A DNA stretch of 64,000 bases, taken from positions 1,278,501 through 1,342,500 of the forward strand of contig JACVVK020000089.1 of assembly GCA_018292915.2 (NCBI GenBank). Reading direction: 5' to 3'. Below the pieces are notes generated by a model. The model searched no databases, was not told the origin of the DNA, and saw only the letters and a program-made list of their open reading frames with translations. Source of the DNA: Batillaria attramentaria. Its lineage: Eukaryota; Mollusca; Gastropoda; Batillariidae. Shown here piece by piece: positions 61,780 to 64,000 of the stretch (position 1 is the stretch's first letter; each line of letters opens with the position of its first letter). Position numbers and translations under genes: made by a program.

Positions 61780-64000
61780 AACCTAACTAGTCCTGAACAT
61801 AACTATGCCAGCAGGAGCACATGCTCCTGGCAGGGTCACCCAAGCTGGACAGGTCGAAGGGTAGAGGTCAGACGAATGTGGACCACCTCTCCAAGAGGCT
61901 AAACGGGTTTGCGTAGGGTTAACAGCCCTACCTGTAAAAAACACTAAGTTACTGAAGCATCGACAGCAACAAACCGAGACATTCACCTGGGCGAGGAAGG
62001 GTCTCCATCCCGGAGACCTATGACGCATTGCAGTGAAAGCCGAAAGGAAGCTGCAAGGCCGACCCCCCTTCTAACACCCAGGACAACAACGAGAGTAGCC
62101 ACATGGAACATCAGGACAATGTATGAAGTAGGAAGGACCATACAAGTAGCAAGAGAGATGAAGAACTACAAGATAGGAGTACTGGGACTGAGTGAGACAA
62201 GGTGGCTACAGACAGGACAGCTGAGATTTTCATCGGGAGAGCAATTGCTGTACTCTGGACACACAGAGGATGGAGCCCCCCACACTGAGGGCGTGGCCCT
62301 GATGCTGGCACCGGAGGCACAGCGGGCACTCATCGGCTGGGAACCTGTCAACTCCCGCATCATCACAGCCAAATTCATCACCAAGAAAAAAGACATCAAG
62401 CTGAACATCATCCAGTGCTACGCTCCCACCAATGATGCGGAAGAGGAGAAAAAAGATGACTTCTACCAACAACTGCAGACAGTGATAGATAGAGGAGGAG
62501 CCAAGGACATGACCATACTGATGGGAGACTTCAACGCCAAGATTGGATCAGACAACACAGGCTATGAGGACACCATGGGAACACACGGACTGGGACAGAT
62601 GAACGAAAATGGCGAGCGCTTTGCAGACTTTTGTGCCCTGAACCAGCTAGTGATAGGAGGCAGCATCTTCCCACACAAGCGCATCCACAAGGCCACATGG
62701 AGATCGCCGGACCATGTCACGGAGAACCAGATTGATCACATCTGCATCAGCCGGAAGTTCAGGAGATCGTGGCGGGATGTGCGCGTGATGAGGGGTGCCG
62801 ATGTATCATCAGACCACCACCTTCTTGCAACAACATTGAGACTTCGGCTTAAGAGGCACACCAACGCCAACAGCACACGGACCAGGTACAACGTTGGACT
62901 TCTCAGGAACACAGACACACAAGCAGCATTCCGGATCAGCTTTTCCAACAGGTTCCAGCCACTGCAAGACCTGATAGAAGACAGTGAAATGGACATCGAG
63001 ACACAGTGGGAACACAGCAAGAAACTCTGGCACGACACATGCGAAGAGGTCCTTGGCAAGAGAAAGACCCAACATAAGGAATGGATCTCTGCTGATACCA
63101 TCCAGAAGCTGGAAGTTAGGAAAGAGAAGAAAACTGCACTGAACACGAGCCGAACAAGAAGAGCTAAGGCAAAGGCACAAGAGGAATACACAGCAGCTGA
63201 CAGAGAAGTGAAGAGGAGCACCAGGAAGGACAAGAGGGACTACATCGACAACCTGGCCAGTCAAGCAGAGGAAGCAGCCCGACAAGGGAATCTAAAAGAC
63301 CTGTACCAGGTGACCAAGAAGCTCGCGGGCAAATTTCAGCAGACAGACAAACCAGTGAAGGACAAGAACGGGCACCCACTGACAACAACTGAGGAACAGC
63401 TGAAGCGATGGGCAGAACACTTCAGGGAGCTGTTAAATCGGCCCATCCCTGAAACACCACCAGACATCCCACCAGCTGAGACAGAACTACCCATCAACTG
63501 CGACAAGCCCTCTAAGGCGGAGATCAGGAAAGCCATCATGACACTGAGAAATGGGAAAGCTGCAGGGCCGGACGAGATACCAGCAGAAGCCATTAAAGCA
63601 GTCAACATGCTGCACAGCCTGTTCAGCAAGATCTGGGAGAAGGAAGAGGTGCCAGCCCAGTGGAAAGAAGGGATCGTCATCAAGCTGCCAAAGAAAGGGG
63701 ACCTCAGGGACTGCAGCAACTACCGAGGGATCATGCTCCTGTCAGTGCCAGGCAAGGTTCTCAACAGAATTCTACTGGAGAGGATGAGAGAGGCAGTCGA
63801 CCCCATGCTCCGAGACCAGCAGGCAGGCTTTCGCAGGAACAGGTCCTGCGCTGACCAGATCGCCAGCCTACGCATCATTGTGGAGCAGTCACTGGAGTGG
63901 AACTCCCCCCTCTACATCAACTTCATAGACTATGAGAAGGCCTTCGACAGTGTAGACAGAGAGGCGCTGTGGAAGCTGCTAAGGCACTATGGAGTCCCCG
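61780..64000 (+). mobile_element. Non-LTR retrotransposon, RTE-like, 5' part, intact ORF
   Basis: A likely 5' UTR (from about 61780) precedes an ORF from ATG 62020 that stays open for 660 codons to the window edge. An AP-type endonuclease comes first: TWNIRTM near residue 28, GLSETRW (catalytic Glu), MGDFNAKIG, QIDHICISRKF and SSDHHLLAT (SDH motif). A basic, charged linker follows (about residues 290-450). The reverse transcriptase starts at NGKAAGPDEIPAEAI, then EGIVIKLPKKGDL, NYRGIMLLSVPGKVLNRILL, QAGFRRNRS and INFIDYEKAFDSVDREALW. That last motif carries the first catalytic Asp. The FADD box would lie beyond the window. The endonuclease resembles the type annotated as craniofacial development protein 2-like, of RTE origin. 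No stop or frameshift is visible, so the copy may be recent. A few residues seem missing just after PAEAIKA. Confidence 0.92.
62020..64000 (+). CDS. Endonuclease-reverse transcriptase (partial, 3' end outside window)
   Basis: ORF of the retrotransposon described for 61780-64000. ATG 62020 (MTHCSESRKEAARP) was chosen because it is the first in-frame ATG before the endonuclease and has no competing upstream frame. The encoded protein nicks target DNA and primes reverse transcription there. Confidence 0.9.
   Translation, partial: MTHCSESRKEAARPTPLLTPRTTTRVATWNIRTMYEVGRTIQVAREMKNYKIGVLGLSETRWLQTGQLRFSSGEQLLYSGHTEDGAPHTEGVALMLAPEAQRALIGWEPVNSRIITAKFITKKKDIKLNIIQCYAPTNDAEEEKKDDFYQQLQTVIDRGGAKDMTILMGDFNAKIGSDNTGYEDTMGTHGLGQMNENGERFADFCALNQLVIGGSIFPHKRIHKATWRSPDHVTENQIDHICISRKFRRSWRDVRVMRGADVSSDHHLLATTLRLRLKRHTNANSTRTRYNVGLLRNTDTQAAFRISFSNRFQPLQDLIEDSEMDIETQWEHSKKLWHDTCEEVLGKRKTQHKEWISADTIQKLEVRKEKKTALNTSRTRRAKAKAQEEYTAADREVKRSTRKDKRDYIDNLASQAEEAARQGNLKDLYQVTKKLAGKFQQTDKPVKDKNGHPLTTTEEQLKRWAEHFRELLNRPIPETPPDIPPAETELPINCDKPSKAEIRKAIMTLRNGKAAGPDEIPAEAIKAVNMLHSLFSKIWEKEEVPAQWKEGIVIKLPKKGDLRDCSNYRGIMLLSVPGKVLNRILLERMREAVDPMLRDQQAGFRRNRSCADQIASLRIIVEQSLEWNSPLYINFIDYEKAFDSVDREALWKLLRHYGVP

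Overview
The window is animal nuclear DNA: intron-containing genes with GT-AG splice sites, AATAAA signals, dense CA/TG microsatellites, tRNA-derived SINEs and non-LTR retrotransposons. An expanded tandem family of short Cys-loop receptors, and the general style of the repeats, suggest a marine mollusc, probably a gastropod. That is an inference; no species-specific marker was recognised. All exon coordinates below were read by hand from reading frame, splice signals and family conservation.

Layout. 1-10.6 kb is gene-poor: a minus-strand RNase H fragment of a non-LTR retrotransposon (1-728), three tandem copies and one inverted copy of a G-tract-rich repeat, several ~170-300 bp duplications, a 22-bp satellite and many microsatellites. 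10.6-12.6 kb (+) is an ankyrin-repeat gene with a SOCS-box-like segment and an acidic C-terminal minisatellite. 15.1-17.8 kb (-) is ENY2, complete in five exons. 19.2-19.9 kb (+) is a PREY/PYURF (Trm112-like) gene. 22.8-29.6 kb (-) is TTLL9 in thirteen coding exons. 30.4-35.2 kb (+) is cytochrome c1 (CYC1) in eight exons, head-to-head with TTLL9. 36.9-37.9 kb is a dead mariner transposon split by a SINE with a clean target-site duplication.

38.2-61 kb is a cluster of seven Cys-loop (nicotinic-receptor-like) subunit genes, called here A-D (minus strand) and E-G (plus strand). Most have two coding exons: a large first exon (signal peptide, extracellular domain, M1-M3) and, after a phase-1 intron, a small exon for M4. 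The arms are roughly mirror images: C pairs with E and B with G, while F resembles A and B. Extracellular domains differ widely, but M1-M3 is almost the same DNA in all copies, which suggests gene conversion. F is a pseudogene, C has a ruined M4 exon, and G has no M4 exon in the window. In A, C, E and F the M4-exon acceptor is directly preceded by a long (GT)n tract, shorter in B. 61.8-64 kb holds an intact, RTE-like non-LTR retrotransposon ORF (endonuclease plus start of reverse transcriptase) running off the edge.

The conserved single-copy genes do ordinary jobs: respiratory complex III (CYC1), mitochondrial methyltransferase support (PREY), ciliary tubulin glutamylation (TTLL9), and SAGA/TREX-2 (ENY2). 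The receptor array is the lineage-specific, fast-changing part and the most likely place for undescribed biology.
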